Positions 52,908-61,945 of a DNA stretch of 64,000 nucleotides are shown piece after piece (positions within the stretch are counted from its first letter, which is position 1; each line of letters opens with the position of its first letter). This stretch comes from Flavobacteriaceae bacterium MAR_2010_72 (lineage in GTDB: Bacteria; Bacteroidota; Bacteroidia; Flavobacteriales; Flavobacteriaceae): contig QXCW01000002.1 in the NCBI GenBank assembly GCA_003550275.1, positions 3,161,501 through 3,225,500 of the forward strand, read 5' to 3'. The position numbers and the translations under genes were made by a program. The notes beneath the pieces were generated by a model. It ran no database searches. It was not told the origin of the DNA and saw only the letters and a program-made list of their open reading frames with translations.

Positions 52908-53915
52908 TTAAACAAAACTTCTAAAAACTGTTGATCGTAATACCAATTCAAGTAATAAAAACAAACCTGCCAAAAGTACCAAGGGTCTATATTTCTCTTG
53001 ATAAGAGGTGAACTTTATTTCTTCAATTTCTGTTTTTTCGAGTTTATTAATTTCATTATATATGTCAACCAATTTTTTGTTGTTCGTTGCTCTAAAATAC
53101 TTTCCTCCAGTGAGATCAGCTATTTCCTTTAAAAGGTCTTCATCAATTTGAACTTGCACTCTTCCATATTGAAATGTGCCATTTGGATTAATGTTTACAG
53201 GGGACAATGCCATGCCGTTTGTTCCTAAACCAATGGTGTAAACCTTTATTCCATACTCCAAAGCCAATTCACTTGCAATTTTGGGATCAATAAACCCCGA
53301 ATTGTTAACGCCATCGGTCAATAAAATAATGACCTTACTTTTGGCTTTGCTATCTTTTATTCGATTAACCGAAGTTGCTAACCCCATACCAATAGCAGTG
53401 CCTCCATCGATGATGGTATTGTATTTTATATCTTCCAACGAGCGCAAAACAATTGCTTTATCACTGGTGATGGGCGTTTTGGTATAACTCTCTCCAGCAT
53501 ATTCAACAATTCCAATTCTATCGTTTGGCCGTCCTTGAATAAACTCGGCTGCCACCATTTTTAAAGCTTCTAGGCGATTAGGCAGCAAATCTTTTGCTAA
53601 CATACTCGCAGAAACATCAATCGCCATGACAATATCAATACCTCTAGTTGTTTTGGTTTTGGTTGATTCGTCTGAAGTTCTTGGTCGCCCCAAAGCCGTA
53701 ATTAATAATGCCAGTGCCAGTAATCGCAATACAAATAAGCCATGCTTGAGTTTTGGCAACCAAGATTGGGTAATTTTAAATCCTTTAATGCTTGATATTT
53801 TAAGTTCGGCTGTTTGCTTTTTATGCTTAAGTACATACCATACTATTGCTAAAGGCAATAGCAGTAACAACCAGAAAAACTCTTTATTTAAAAACTCAAT
53901 TCCTTCTAACATCAT
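52908..53915 (-). CDS. batA: BatA-like VWA domain protein
   Basis: A 335-residue VWA protein with N-terminal and C-terminal transmembrane helices. The MIDAS motif DVSASML (about 96-102) and the TDGVNNSG stretch are present. It is paralogous to batB. It overlaps the preceding minus-strand gene by four bases (ATGA) and is followed by batB after 27 bases. BatA belongs to the BatI-type aerotolerance complex of Bacteroidota. Confidence 0.9.
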   Translation of the reverse strand: MMLEGIEFLNKEFFWLLLLLPLAIVWYVLKHKKQTAELKISSIKGFKITQSWLPKLKHGLFVLRLLALALLITALGRPRTSDESTKTKTTRGIDIVMAIDVSASMLAKDLLPNRLEALKMVAAEFIQGRPNDRIGIVEYAGESYTKTPITSDKAIVLRSLEDIKYNTIIDGGTAIGMGLATSVNRIKDSKAKSKVIILLTDGVNNSGFIDPKIASELALEYGIKVYTIGLGTNGMALSPVNINPNGTFQYGRVQVQIDEDLLKEIADLTGGKYFRATNNKKLVDIYNEINKLEKTEIEEIKFTSYQEKYRPLVLLAGLFLLLELVLRSTVFRSFV

Positions 53916-55579
53916 TCTGCTTTTTTAAGTTCTACAGAATTCAATATGCGTTCCATAATTTGATCGGCATATACATCGTCTGCTCTCCAAACCAAAAGTA
54001 CTTGTTGTACTATGTTTTTGGAGTTAAACAATAAGAATACATAATTTCCCTTTTCGAAATTATCGGTCAATGGTCTAGGGAAATCTGCTGTTCCGTAAAC
54101 CTTAATCCCTTCAGCAGCGTTGGGTGTAATGAACTGCTCTTGTTTTGTGATAATATTCTGGACGCCATTATTCTCAAATACGCGTAAAGCATTTTCAATT
54201 CCTCTATTAAGGTCTATTTGTGTCGAATCTGGAATATTATATTTTGATGTACTTACTGCAATATTAAGTGAACTTAACAAGGTGCCGTAAGTGAAGAAGG
54301 TGGTTTTGGCATCTTGAATGGTATCAATAGCTTCAGATTCTACTCGCTGTAATACCCTAGGCGTTGAAATGTAAATAGGTGGTACACCATATTCACTACG
54401 TACCCAATCGCCTTCTAAAAGTTCTTTGCTCTCGTGACCAATTATCGTGTCCTTCACATAAGTAAAACCATACTTTATACTAAATCCTACAAAAGTTGCT
54501 ATTATAAGCGTCACTACAATAACACCAGTGATTATAATTTTTCTGCGTTTCTTTTTGCGTTCTTGCTCTTCCTTGTACTTTTGATCAAGGAGTTTTTCTT
54601 CTTCTGATGGTTCTGGCAATGCTTCCTTAACATGGTCAATTTCCATGTCGATCGTATTTCGGTCGATTTCAGCTAAAGCAATATCGGGTGAAGATTTAGC
54701 GAATTTTACAAGATCGGCACGTTTAAAAATTGTTTCCAAATTTTTAATGTCATCATTACTCAAATCAACTTGATTGGCGTCTTTAAGCAATTTTAAACGC
54801 TGCATCAATTCATCGGTTGTACTTTCTAACGCTTTATCGTAAACCTTTTCATCTAGATACCTTCTAATGATAAAGGTTAATTCAGAATAATATTCTTTTA
54901 TTTCGGCATTTTTCAAATAGTTGCTTTCGTCTAGTTTTTTTAAAGCTAATTTAGCTCTGTCATATGGTGGCAACAAAGCAATTTGTTCTTCTTCAGTAAG
55001 CGGTTTTTTACGCCAGACAATCCAATAAATAAGTGCTGCTATGAGTGCTAGTATAAGAGCTACGTAAAGAAAGTTTTTCCAGAAATCACTTGAACTTTTC
55101 TCTACTTCAATGATTGGTTTTATATCGTAAAGCCCTTGCTTTGTGGTGTCAATTGCAATATTCTTAACTTCAACCTTCAACGAATCGGTAAAAAAGGTCT
55201 TGTCGCCAATAATGATTTTCTGTCTTGGGATGGTATAAACTCCCGAATCAAATTGGGTAAGTGCATATTTTTTAATGAGGTTATACCTTGATGCTTTTTT
55301 AGTAGTGTCAACTTTATAAGACTCGATCATTTCGAGCGGAGTAAACGTTTGCCCTTCTGGAAAAACGACTAGATCTGTCGTATCAGATTCAACTTGAATC
55401 TTAAAAGTAATCTGCTCACCAATTTTGATTTTAGTAGAGTCTATTGAAGATGTTACTTGCGAAAATGAAACAAAAGAGCATATAAAAAAGAAAAAAGCTA
55501 AAATCACATGTACTTTAATACCAATGAAAGAACATCTTTTTGAGTTGCTTTTTTTGCATTTAACTTTTTTTCTTTTCAC
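53912..55579 (-). CDS. Bat-operon exported membrane protein (BatD-like N-terminus)
   Basis: A 555-residue protein in the Bat operon. After a signal peptide (about 22-41), a BatD-like beta domain (about 42-145; SIDSTKIKIGEQITFKIQVESDTT) precedes a transmembrane helix (about 171-190), a cytosolic helical region (about 195-310; YYSELTFIIRRYLDEKVYDKALESTTDEL), a strongly charged linker, a second transmembrane helix (about 349-367) and a periplasmic C-terminal domain (about 375-555). The basic leader KRKKVKCKKSNSKR may not be translated; a later start is possible. It overlaps batA by four bases. Confidence 0.8.
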   Translation of the reverse strand: MKRKKVKCKKSNSKRCSFIGIKVHVILAFFFFICSFVSFSQVTSSIDSTKIKIGEQITFKIQVESDTTDLVVFPEGQTFTPLEMIESYKVDTTKKASRYNLIKKYALTQFDSGVYTIPRQKIIIGDKTFFTDSLKVEVKNIAIDTTKQGLYDIKPIIEVEKSSSDFWKNFLYVALILALIAALIYWIVWRKKPLTEEEQIALLPPYDRAKLALKKLDESNYLKNAEIKEYYSELTFIIRRYLDEKVYDKALESTTDELMQRLKLLKDANQVDLSNDDIKNLETIFKRADLVKFAKSSPDIALAEIDRNTIDMEIDHVKEALPEPSEEEKLLDQKYKEEQERKKKRRKIIITGVIVVTLIIATFVGFSIKYGFTYVKDTIIGHESKELLEGDWVRSEYGVPPIYISTPRVLQRVESEAIDTIQDAKTTFFTYGTLLSSLNIAVSTSKYNIPDSTQIDLNRGIENALRVFENNGVQNIITKQEQFITPNAAEGIKVYGTADFPRPLTDNFEKGNYVFLLFNSKNIVQQVLLVWRADDVYADQIMERILNSVELKKAE

Positions 55580-55597
55580 TTCTATATTCCCTTTTAA

Positions 55598-56464
55598 TTA
55601 TCCTCTTCGTTTAAAATAGCCCAACAATTTTTTTACATAGCTTTCATCCAATCGGCAATCAATCACTCCTGCGCCTGATTTTTTAAAACTATCATTATAA
55701 TAATCAATCCTTTCTCGGTAAAACTTCTCATAATTCATTCGGGTTCTTTTTGAGCTCGTATTAACGAGTAATAATTCTCCCGTTTCTTCATCCAGCATTT
55801 GAACTACCCCGAGGTTAGGGATGCTTTCTTCGCGTTTATCATAAATTCTAATACCGGTAACATCATGCTTACCTGACACAATTTTAAGGGTATGTTGATA
55901 GTCATCATCCATAAAATCAGAAAGCAAAAACACAATAGCCTTCTTCTTCATAACATTAGACAAAAATTTCAAGGCTTCAGCTATATTGGTTCTTCTACTA
56001 TTAGGATGAAATTCAATAAGTTCACGAATTATGCGCAGTACATGTGACCGTCCTTTTTTTGGTGGAATGTAAAGTTCCACAACATCTGAAAACAGTATCA
56101 ATCCAATTTTGTCGTTGTTTTGTGTTGCAGAAAAAGCTAAAGTTGCTGCTATTTCGGTAACCATTTCATTCTTGAACTGTTCGTCAGTCCCAAAAAATTC
56201 AGAGCCCGAAATATCAACCATAAGCATCATGGTAAGTTCGCGCTCTTCTTCAAAAACTTTTACATACGGTTCGCTGTAGCGCGCAGTAACATTCCAATCG
56301 ATAGTACGCACATCATCACCAAATTGATACTGTCTCACCTCACTAAATGTCATACCTCGGCCTTTAAAGGTCGAATGGTATTCGCCACCAAAAATATGAT
56401 CAGACAACCGACGTGTCTTAATCTCTATTTTTCGTACTTTTTTTAGTAATTCTTTAGTATCCAT
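55598..56464 (-). CDS. DUF58 domain protein
   Basis: A 288-residue cytosolic protein of the DUF58 family (VWA-like fold): GGEYHSTFKGRGMTFSEVRQYQFGDDVRTIDWNVTARYSEPYVKVFEEERE is the signature region and MLMVDISGSEFFG the metal-ion adhesion motif. It is always near MoxR in this type of operon and probably acts as its partner. The gene is 19 bases upstream of the BatD-like gene and about 75 bases after moxR. Confidence 0.9.
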   Translation of the reverse strand: MDTKELLKKVRKIEIKTRRLSDHIFGGEYHSTFKGRGMTFSEVRQYQFGDDVRTIDWNVTARYSEPYVKVFEEERELTMMLMVDISGSEFFGTDEQFKNEMVTEIAATLAFSATQNNDKIGLILFSDVVELYIPPKKGRSHVLRIIRELIEFHPNSRRTNIAEALKFLSNVMKKKAIVFLLSDFMDDDYQHTLKIVSGKHDVTGIRIYDKREESIPNLGVVQMLDEETGELLLVNTSSKRTRMNYEKFYRERIDYYNDSFKKSGAGVIDCRLDESYVKKLLGYFKRRG

Positions 56465-56539
56465 TTTTCAATTGTCTATTGAATATTTTTTATTGATTAA
56501 TTATTACTTAATAACCAAATCATTTATCAATTGCCAATT

Positions 56540-57544
56540 TTAAGGTACTTCTATTTCGTTTACGATTTTGTTTATGATATCTTCGGAAGTGACATTCTCG
56601 GCCTCGGCCTCATAAGTAATTCCAATTCTATGGCGTAATACATCATGAACTACGGCGCGAACATCTTCGGGAATCACATAGCCGCGACGTCTAATAAATG
56701 CATAACATTTGGCAGCCAATGCTAAATTGATACTTCCACGAGGTGAAGCCCCAAAAGAAATTAAAGGTTTTAAATCGGCTAGTTTATATTTTTCAGGATA
56801 TCTGGTAGCGAATACAATATCAAGAATATATTTTTCAATTTTCTCATCCATATATACTTCCCTTACCACTTTTTGAGCTTTGAGGATTTGTTCTATGGAA
56901 ACTACAGGATTAACTTTTTCATAAGCCCCTTTTAAATTAGCACGCATAATGAGTTGTTCCTCATTCATTTTTGGATAATCGATGACAGTTTTTAACATAA
57001 ACCTATCGACCTGCGCCTCTGGCAACGGGTATGTCCCTTCTTGCTCTACAGGGTTTTGAGTAGCCATGACCAAAAAAGGTTTGTCCAAAATAAAAGTTTC
57101 ATCACCAATAGTGACTTGTTTTTCCTGCATGGCTTCAAGCAAGGCCGATTGTACTTTTGCAGGGGCACGATTTATCTCATCGGCAAGCACAAAATTGGCA
57201 AAAATTGGACCTTTCTTAATTGAAAAGTCATTGAGTTTCATATTATAAATAAGAGTACCAACTACATCAGCTGGCAATAAATCGGGGGTAAATTGTATAC
57301 GACTAAAGCTAGCATCTACGGCTTGGGATAAGGTGTTAATGGCTAATGTTTTTGCAAGTCCCGGAACTCCTTCAAGTAAAATATGGCCTTGCCCTAAAAG
57401 ACCAATAAGTAACCGTTCGACCATATGCTTTTGACCGGTGATTACCTTATTCATTTCTAATGTCAGCAAATCAACAAAAGCACTCTCCTTTTCAATCTTC
57501 TCGTTAATGGTCTTAATATCAATTGTAGCTGTTTCTTCCATCAT
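56540..57544 (-). CDS. MoxR family AAA+ ATPase
   Basis: A 334-residue AAA+ ATPase of the MoxR type: Walker A GVPGLAKT (about 60-67), Walker B LADEINRAP, sensor MATQNPVEQEGTYPLPEAQVDRF, and the C-terminal lid. MoxR proteins work as chaperone-like ATPases with VWA partners, which are coded downstream here. It heads the operon that continues through DUF58, the BatD-like gene and batA-E. Two near-identical 18-bp direct repeats lie upstream (57621-57661). Confidence 0.93.
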   Translation of the reverse strand: MMEETATIDIKTINEKIEKESAFVDLLTLEMNKVITGQKHMVERLLIGLLGQGHILLEGVPGLAKTLAINTLSQAVDASFSRIQFTPDLLPADVVGTLIYNMKLNDFSIKKGPIFANFVLADEINRAPAKVQSALLEAMQEKQVTIGDETFILDKPFLVMATQNPVEQEGTYPLPEAQVDRFMLKTVIDYPKMNEEQLIMRANLKGAYEKVNPVVSIEQILKAQKVVREVYMDEKIEKYILDIVFATRYPEKYKLADLKPLISFGASPRGSINLALAAKCYAFIRRRGYVIPEDVRAVVHDVLRHRIGITYEAEAENVTSEDIINKIVNEIEVP

Positions 57545-57620
57545 ATTTAATAGTTTTTAAAGCCCGAATATACTGTGCTTATTTGAGCATTGCAAATTGT
57601 TAAAATTTTTGTTGTAACCT

Positions 57621-57661
57621 TGTTAATGATTGGTTAAACTTACTGTTAACGATTGGTTAAA
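57621..57661. repeat. Direct repeat upstream of moxR
   Basis: TGTTAATGATTGGTTAAA (57621-57638) and TGTTAACGATTGGTTAAA (57644-57661), 18 bases differing at one position, with a 23-base period. Located 77-117 bases upstream of the moxR start, in the intergenic region between the DUF4382 terminator and moxR. Spacing of about two helical turns suits cooperative regulator binding or an upstream activating site. Confidence 0.55.
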
Positions 57662-57665
57662 TAAA

Positions 57666-57691
57666 AAGAGCAGCACAATTGTGCTGCTCTT
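57666..57691 (-). terminator. Terminator after the DUF4382 gene
   Basis: A 26-base perfect palindrome, AAGAGCAGCAC with GTGCTGCTCTT around AATT. On the minus strand five T follow. It ends the DUF4382 transcript before the moxR upstream region. Confidence 0.8.
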
Positions 57692-57719
57692 AAATTTTGC
57701 TTAATCTTTTTATCAAAAA

Positions 57720-58775
57720 CTAGGGTTGTGGATTTATTTCCATCAAGTCTAAAGTTTCTCCTGATATCACTGTTGCTTCTATCGTTGCAAAAGTTAAAGT
57801 GGTATCCACGGGCGTAATTGTAACGGTATAGGTTCCCGGAGGAATGTTTTCTAATAAGAATACTCCATTTTCATCTGTATCGTCAGAAATAACTTCGGCT
57901 CCAACAGTCACAGAAACTGTGGCTGCAACGGCTGCTCCAGCGTTTAAAATGGTACCAGTTATTGCGCCATTCATTTGAAGTTCTATAGTTCCAACATCAG
58001 TAACTTGACCATTAACCACATCTACACTAATAACTTGAGAAATGTAGCCTGACTCTGGGTCTGGAGTAATCGTTAAATCATAGGTGCCTTCAGGAATTCC
58101 ATAAAGCACAAACATGCCTCCTTCTCCAGTCATTGTTGAGTGAGTTTCACCATTAACTTCTGCTGAAATCATGGTAGCAACATCTCCAGGAGAAATGGCT
58201 CCTTGAACGATTCCTGATGCAAACTCTAAACTTGCATTAATAACTGGTTTCAAAATAATATTATCAGAATTTCCAGCATCAACAATAGATTTATCTACAT
58301 CAAAATCCAGTACAAAACTATAAAGGAAACCTGCTTCTAAAGTTTGATTTACTTTAAGTTTTAAACCCGATTGTTGCGCACTTGGAGTTTTTAGGTCGTA
58401 CTGTACATCATCTTTAACTACATAATTGTTTTCACCTAGCACCAATCTAATTTGACTTAATTCTCCAGCTAAAACTTCATAATCCTGTACTAAAACAGCA
58501 TTTTGTCCTCCTGTTAATTTCAAAAGATCGTAAGAACCTCCATTGGCTCCAGTACTTATCCATCCATCATCACTATCACTATCGTCATCTACTTTAATCA
58601 TGACGTCAAGCACCTCAACCCATACTTCGTCATAATCTCCTGGGCCATCAACTAATTTAATAGTAATGCTTGCGGGCTCTTGACTTGAAGGTCCGTTTGA
58701 GTCGTTATTACAATTATAAAATGTGAGCAAAATGAGGGATAAAAAGAATAGATTTAGTTTTTTCAACGTTTTCAT
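57720..58775 (-). CDS. DUF4382 lipoprotein with carboxypeptidase-regulatory-like repeats
   Basis: A 351-residue exported lipoprotein: signal peptide with lipobox-like FYNC (Cys22), then a DUF4382 domain (about 35-180; SITIKLVDGPGDYDEVWVEVLDVMIKVDDDSDSDDGW), and two carboxypeptidase-regulatory-like beta-sandwich repeats (about 188-270 and 273-345; MFVLYGIPEGTYDLTITP and VFLLENIPPGTYTVTITP). Found on the outer surface in Bacteroidota; function unknown. ATG 58775 is preferred because the longer reading starts with a non-signal sequence. Confidence 0.87.
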   Translation of the reverse strand: MKTLKKLNLFFLSLILLTFYNCNNDSNGPSSQEPASITIKLVDGPGDYDEVWVEVLDVMIKVDDDSDSDDGWISTGANGGSYDLLKLTGGQNAVLVQDYEVLAGELSQIRLVLGENNYVVKDDVQYDLKTPSAQQSGLKLKVNQTLEAGFLYSFVLDFDVDKSIVDAGNSDNIILKPVINASLEFASGIVQGAISPGDVATMISAEVNGETHSTMTGEGGMFVLYGIPEGTYDLTITPDPESGYISQVISVDVVNGQVTDVGTIELQMNGAITGTILNAGAAVAATVSVTVGAEVISDDTDENGVFLLENIPPGTYTVTITPVDTTLTFATIEATVISGETLDLMEINPQP

Positions 58776-58858
58776 AAATTTTTCGTTTTTAAATTCGGTT
58801 TGTAGAGTATATACGGCTATATTCAAATTTTAGATTATATGAAGACGATTTTTTACAA

Positions 58859-58879
58859 TTTAAAACAGCGTGTTTTAAA
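58859..58879. promoter_or_regulatory. Inverted repeat between DUF4382 and AKR genes
   Basis: TTTAAAACA (58859-58867) and TGTTTTAAA (58871-58879) are exact reverse complements around GCG. It lies between two divergent genes, so a shared operator is possible; the AT-rich sequence makes chance occurrence more likely than for the arsR palindrome. Confidence 0.3.
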
Positions 58880-58993
58880 ATAACACCATTTCAATTACCG
58901 ATTTAATTAATAAAAACAATTATACAATTTTCAATAGGTTTTAAGTAATTTTATACACAAATCGCATAAAAATCATTATAAACTGTAACAACT

Positions 58994-59857
58994 TTGAACT
59001 ATTCTAGAATTATTGCTGGTACAATGACTTGGGGCCAATGGGGCAAAAACTTCTCTAAAAGGGAGATGATAGAACTAATGAACCATTGTATTGAGCTTGG
59101 CATTACCACTTTTGATCATGCCGATATTTATGGTGGATATACCACTGAAGCTGACTTTGGCAACGCTTTTTCTGAAAGCGACTTAAAAAGAGAAGATATT
59201 CAACTTATAAGCAAATGTGGTATTCAATATATTTGTGAGAACAGAACCAACAAAATCAAGCATTACAATTATTCAAGCGATTATATTGTTTGGTCTGCCG
59301 AAACTTCACTTAAGCATCTAAACACTGACTATTTGGATTTGTTTTTATTGCATAGACCAAGTCCTTTGATGCATCCAGACGAGGTTTCAAAAGCAATTTC
59401 CAAATTAAAAGATGATGGTAAAATTAGAGCTTTTGGCGTTTCAAACTTTACCCCATCGCAAGTGGATTTAATCTCATCCCAAAATAATATTGAAGTCAAT
59501 CAAATTGAATGTTCTATTACACAACATCAGGCCATGTATGATGGGACACTAGACCAAATGATTTCAAAACATATAACACCTATGGCGTGGTCTCCTCTAG
59601 GATCCATATTCAAAGAAGATTCTGAACAAAACCAAAGAATTAAAGCGCAATTAAAAGATTTAACATCGGTTTATGATGCCACTTTAGACCAACTTATATT
59701 GGCTTGGCTATTAAAGCATCCTTCAACAATTCATCCTGTTATAGGAACTACTGATAAAACACGTATGTCAAATGCCGTTAAAGCCTTAAATATTGATCTT
59801 GATCTTGAAGATTGGTTCTTTATTTTAGCAGCTAGCCAAGGACATAAAGTACCATAA
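58994..59857 (+). CDS. Aldo/keto reductase
   Basis: A 287-residue NAD(P)H-dependent aldo/keto reductase. The AKR catalytic tetrad is visible: Asp41 and Tyr46 in FDHADIYGG, Lys74 in ISKCG, and His120 in LFLLHRP. It resembles the YdhF type. The preferred start is TTG 58994. It is followed by an SDR gene after 11 bases and then an AlbA_2 gene, so the three are one transcript. Substrate unknown. Confidence 0.88.
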   Translation: MNYSRIIAGTMTWGQWGKNFSKREMIELMNHCIELGITTFDHADIYGGYTTEADFGNAFSESDLKREDIQLISKCGIQYICENRTNKIKHYNYSSDYIVWSAETSLKHLNTDYLDLFLLHRPSPLMHPDEVSKAISKLKDDGKIRAFGVSNFTPSQVDLISSQNNIEVNQIECSITQHQAMYDGTLDQMISKHITPMAWSPLGSIFKEDSEQNQRIKAQLKDLTSVYDATLDQLILAWLLKHPSTIHPVIGTTDKTRMSNAVKALNIDLDLEDWFFILAASQGHKVP

Positions 59858-59868
59858 AAGTGAAAAAC

Positions 59869-60624
59869 ATGAGTAATAAAACAGCATTTATAACCGGAGC
59901 AACTAGCGGCATAGGAAAGGCTACTGCAATTGAGTTCGCAAAACATGGCATTAATCTTATTTTGTGCGGCAGACGCCAAGAACGTCTCGACCAACTAAAA
60001 AAAGAATTGAGTCTTCAAACCAAGGTTCACATTTTAAATTTTGATGTTCGAGACAAAGTAGCAACTATGGAGGCCATTCAATCCATACCTAAATCTTTTA
60101 ATGCGATAGATATTCTCATCAACAATGCAGGAAATGCCCACGGTTTAGACCCAATCCAAACTGGTAATCTTGATGACTGGGATGCCATGATGGATATCAA
60201 TGTTAAAGGATTGCTATATGTGAGTAACGCGATTATTCCTCAAATGGTAGAACGGAAGTCTGGTCACATTATTAATATAGGCTCATCGGCTGGTAAAGAA
60301 GTATATCCTAAAGGCAATGTTTACTGCGGAAGCAAACATGCTGTACTAGCCATTACCGAAGGTATGCGTATAGATCTAAATCCTTACGGCATTAAAGTAA
60401 GCGCTATCAATCCAGGATTGGTGGAAACTGAATTTTCAAAAGTACGATTTAAAGGAGATACCGTAGCAGATTCTGTCTATAAAGGCTTTAAAGCCCTTCA
60501 GGCTGAAGATATTGCAGACATTATATATTTTACAATCTCTAGGCCCGCTCACGTAAACATTGCCGACTTGCTGGTATTCCCAACGGCGCAAGCCAATAGT
60601 ACAACTGTAAAGAAAGAATTATAA
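59869..60624 (+). CDS. SDR family NAD(P)-dependent oxidoreductase (YdfG-like)
   Basis: A 251-residue short-chain dehydrogenase: TGATSGIGKA (9-18) cofactor motif, NNAGNAHG, GSSAGKEV, and the catalytic Tyr-Lys pair in YCGSK (Y-x-x-x-K). C-terminal sequence is like YdfG, which oxidises serine and 3-hydroxy acids. The reading from GTG 59860 adds three residues; ATG 59869 is preferred. Downstream of the aldo/keto reductase. Confidence 0.9.
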   Translation: MSNKTAFITGATSGIGKATAIEFAKHGINLILCGRRQERLDQLKKELSLQTKVHILNFDVRDKVATMEAIQSIPKSFNAIDILINNAGNAHGLDPIQTGNLDDWDAMMDINVKGLLYVSNAIIPQMVERKSGHIINIGSSAGKEVYPKGNVYCGSKHAVLAITEGMRIDLNPYGIKVSAINPGLVETEFSKVRFKGDTVADSVYKGFKALQAEDIADIIYFTISRPAHVNIADLLVFPTAQANSTTVKKEL

Positions 60625-60649
60625 ACGATGGACTGTTTGACATCTGACC

Positions 60650-61783
60650 ATGATTAATAAACGCCTACTTATTAAAAGCCTTCTTGCTCACAACGATGAG
60701 AACAGTTTTTATGATAAAAAACGTAAAATTGATATCAGTGAAAAAGAAGGAAAAGCTAAGCTTTTAAAGCATATTTGTGCACTGTCAAATAGCAATCCAA
60801 AGAACAACTCGTATATCGTTATTGGCGTTGAAGATTCTGACAACGCCATTATTGGCGTCGATTTTTTCGATGACAGCAAAATTCAAAATTTAATAAATGC
60901 CTATCTCACAAACCCTCCTATAGTTCAGTACGAAAACATTTCATTTCCACATTTACCAGACAACAAGGTGGTTGGTCTAGTTACAATCAGACCTATTAAT
61001 AAAATCACTTCCTTAAGAAAAAACATCTGGAAATATTATGGCGGTTCGGTGTTTTTCAGGGATGGAAGTATGAGTATGCCAAAGGTTTTTGATATTGAAA
61101 TCAAAGATGTCAATTCAAAAATTGTAGAAGCAATCGAAAACCACGCCCAAAATAATATTGAATATACATTGGATGGGGTTTTTGATTTCATGAACAAACG
61201 AAAAGACTTTAACCCACAATACAAAGTATTTAAAGAATATTTTGTGCTCTGCTGGTCTGGTCAAAAAAAGTTTGTAAAAGAAAAAACCTACTATTCCCGA
61301 GTAGATATAGAGTTGGTTAATGAGCAAGTACGTTTGTTTTTTTCAACACTAGATGAAGTGTCTATTACTTATGATGAAGACCACTTTAAAATTATAGAAT
61401 ACGTAAATCTGGGCTTGCAGAATTCTTTTAAATATTATCCTTTAGAAGAAACCATAATTCACTTTAACAACAACGTTAATTATCAAATAGAAACTAATTT
61501 ATTGTTTGAGCCGCCGCAATATGATAAGCGCATATTACATCATATCTATAATGCCAACAATGCCATTGTTGACAAGCTTATTAAGGGATTAACTCTAACT
61601 AAAGGAGAAGAAGAAGATTTAAAAAACCTCCCGGGCACCTATCTTATTTGTTATTTGAATCTGTTTCATGAAGCTATAGATAAACTTAATGAAGTAAAGC
61701 CCATCTTACGAAATTATAGTGACGAGCTCAATGTTATTTTAAAAGAAACATACCGAATTTTAAGAAAGGTTAAATATAGTTAG
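60650..61783 (+). CDS. AlbA_2 (Schlafen-like) domain protein
   Basis: A 377-residue protein with an N-terminal AlbA_2 domain (about 30-150): SEKEGKAKLLKHICALSNSNPKNNSYIVIGVEDSDNAIIGVD and YGGSVFFRDGSMS are the marks. The rest is a helical C-terminal region (about 160-377) I do not recognise. AlbA_2 proteins bind nucleic acids or ATP and are often regulators; some sit in defence contexts, but nothing else here suggests defence. It follows the SDR gene by 25 bases. Confidence 0.78.
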   Translation: MINKRLLIKSLLAHNDENSFYDKKRKIDISEKEGKAKLLKHICALSNSNPKNNSYIVIGVEDSDNAIIGVDFFDDSKIQNLINAYLTNPPIVQYENISFPHLPDNKVVGLVTIRPINKITSLRKNIWKYYGGSVFFRDGSMSMPKVFDIEIKDVNSKIVEAIENHAQNNIEYTLDGVFDFMNKRKDFNPQYKVFKEYFVLCWSGQKKFVKEKTYYSRVDIELVNEQVRLFFSTLDEVSITYDEDHFKIIEYVNLGLQNSFKYYPLEETIIHFNNNVNYQIETNLLFEPPQYDKRILHHIYNANNAIVDKLIKGLTLTKGEEEDLKNLPGTYLICYLNLFHEAIDKLNEVKPILRNYSDELNVILKETYRILRKVKYS

Positions 61784-61886
61784 CAACATTTTTACCAACT
61801 ACACACAATTTTATACCACTTATAATTTTTTGATGAAGTGTAGCCTTTTATTTACGAAATTAGTATTGCTATTAATCAAAACCTAC

Positions 61887-61936
61887 AAACCTTGCTGCCG
61901 ATTAGTTATTCCTAATAAGCAGACAAGGTTTTTTAG
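61887..61936. terminator. Long terminator hairpin between convergent genes
   Basis: AAACCTTG (61887-61894) pairs with CAAGGTTT (61924-61931); inner CTGC/GCAG and ATTAG/CTAAT extend the stem, and the plus-strand arm ends in six T. It ends the AlbA_2 transcript and lies just before the stop of the aldehyde dehydrogenase gene on the other strand. Confidence 0.75.
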
Positions 61937-61945
61937 GTTTTTAGT

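Noticed and set aside
60650-61783. Anti-phage defence system around the AlbA_2 gene
   Set aside because: The neighbours are metabolic oxidoreductases, and no nuclease, effector or mobile-element gene is adjacent.
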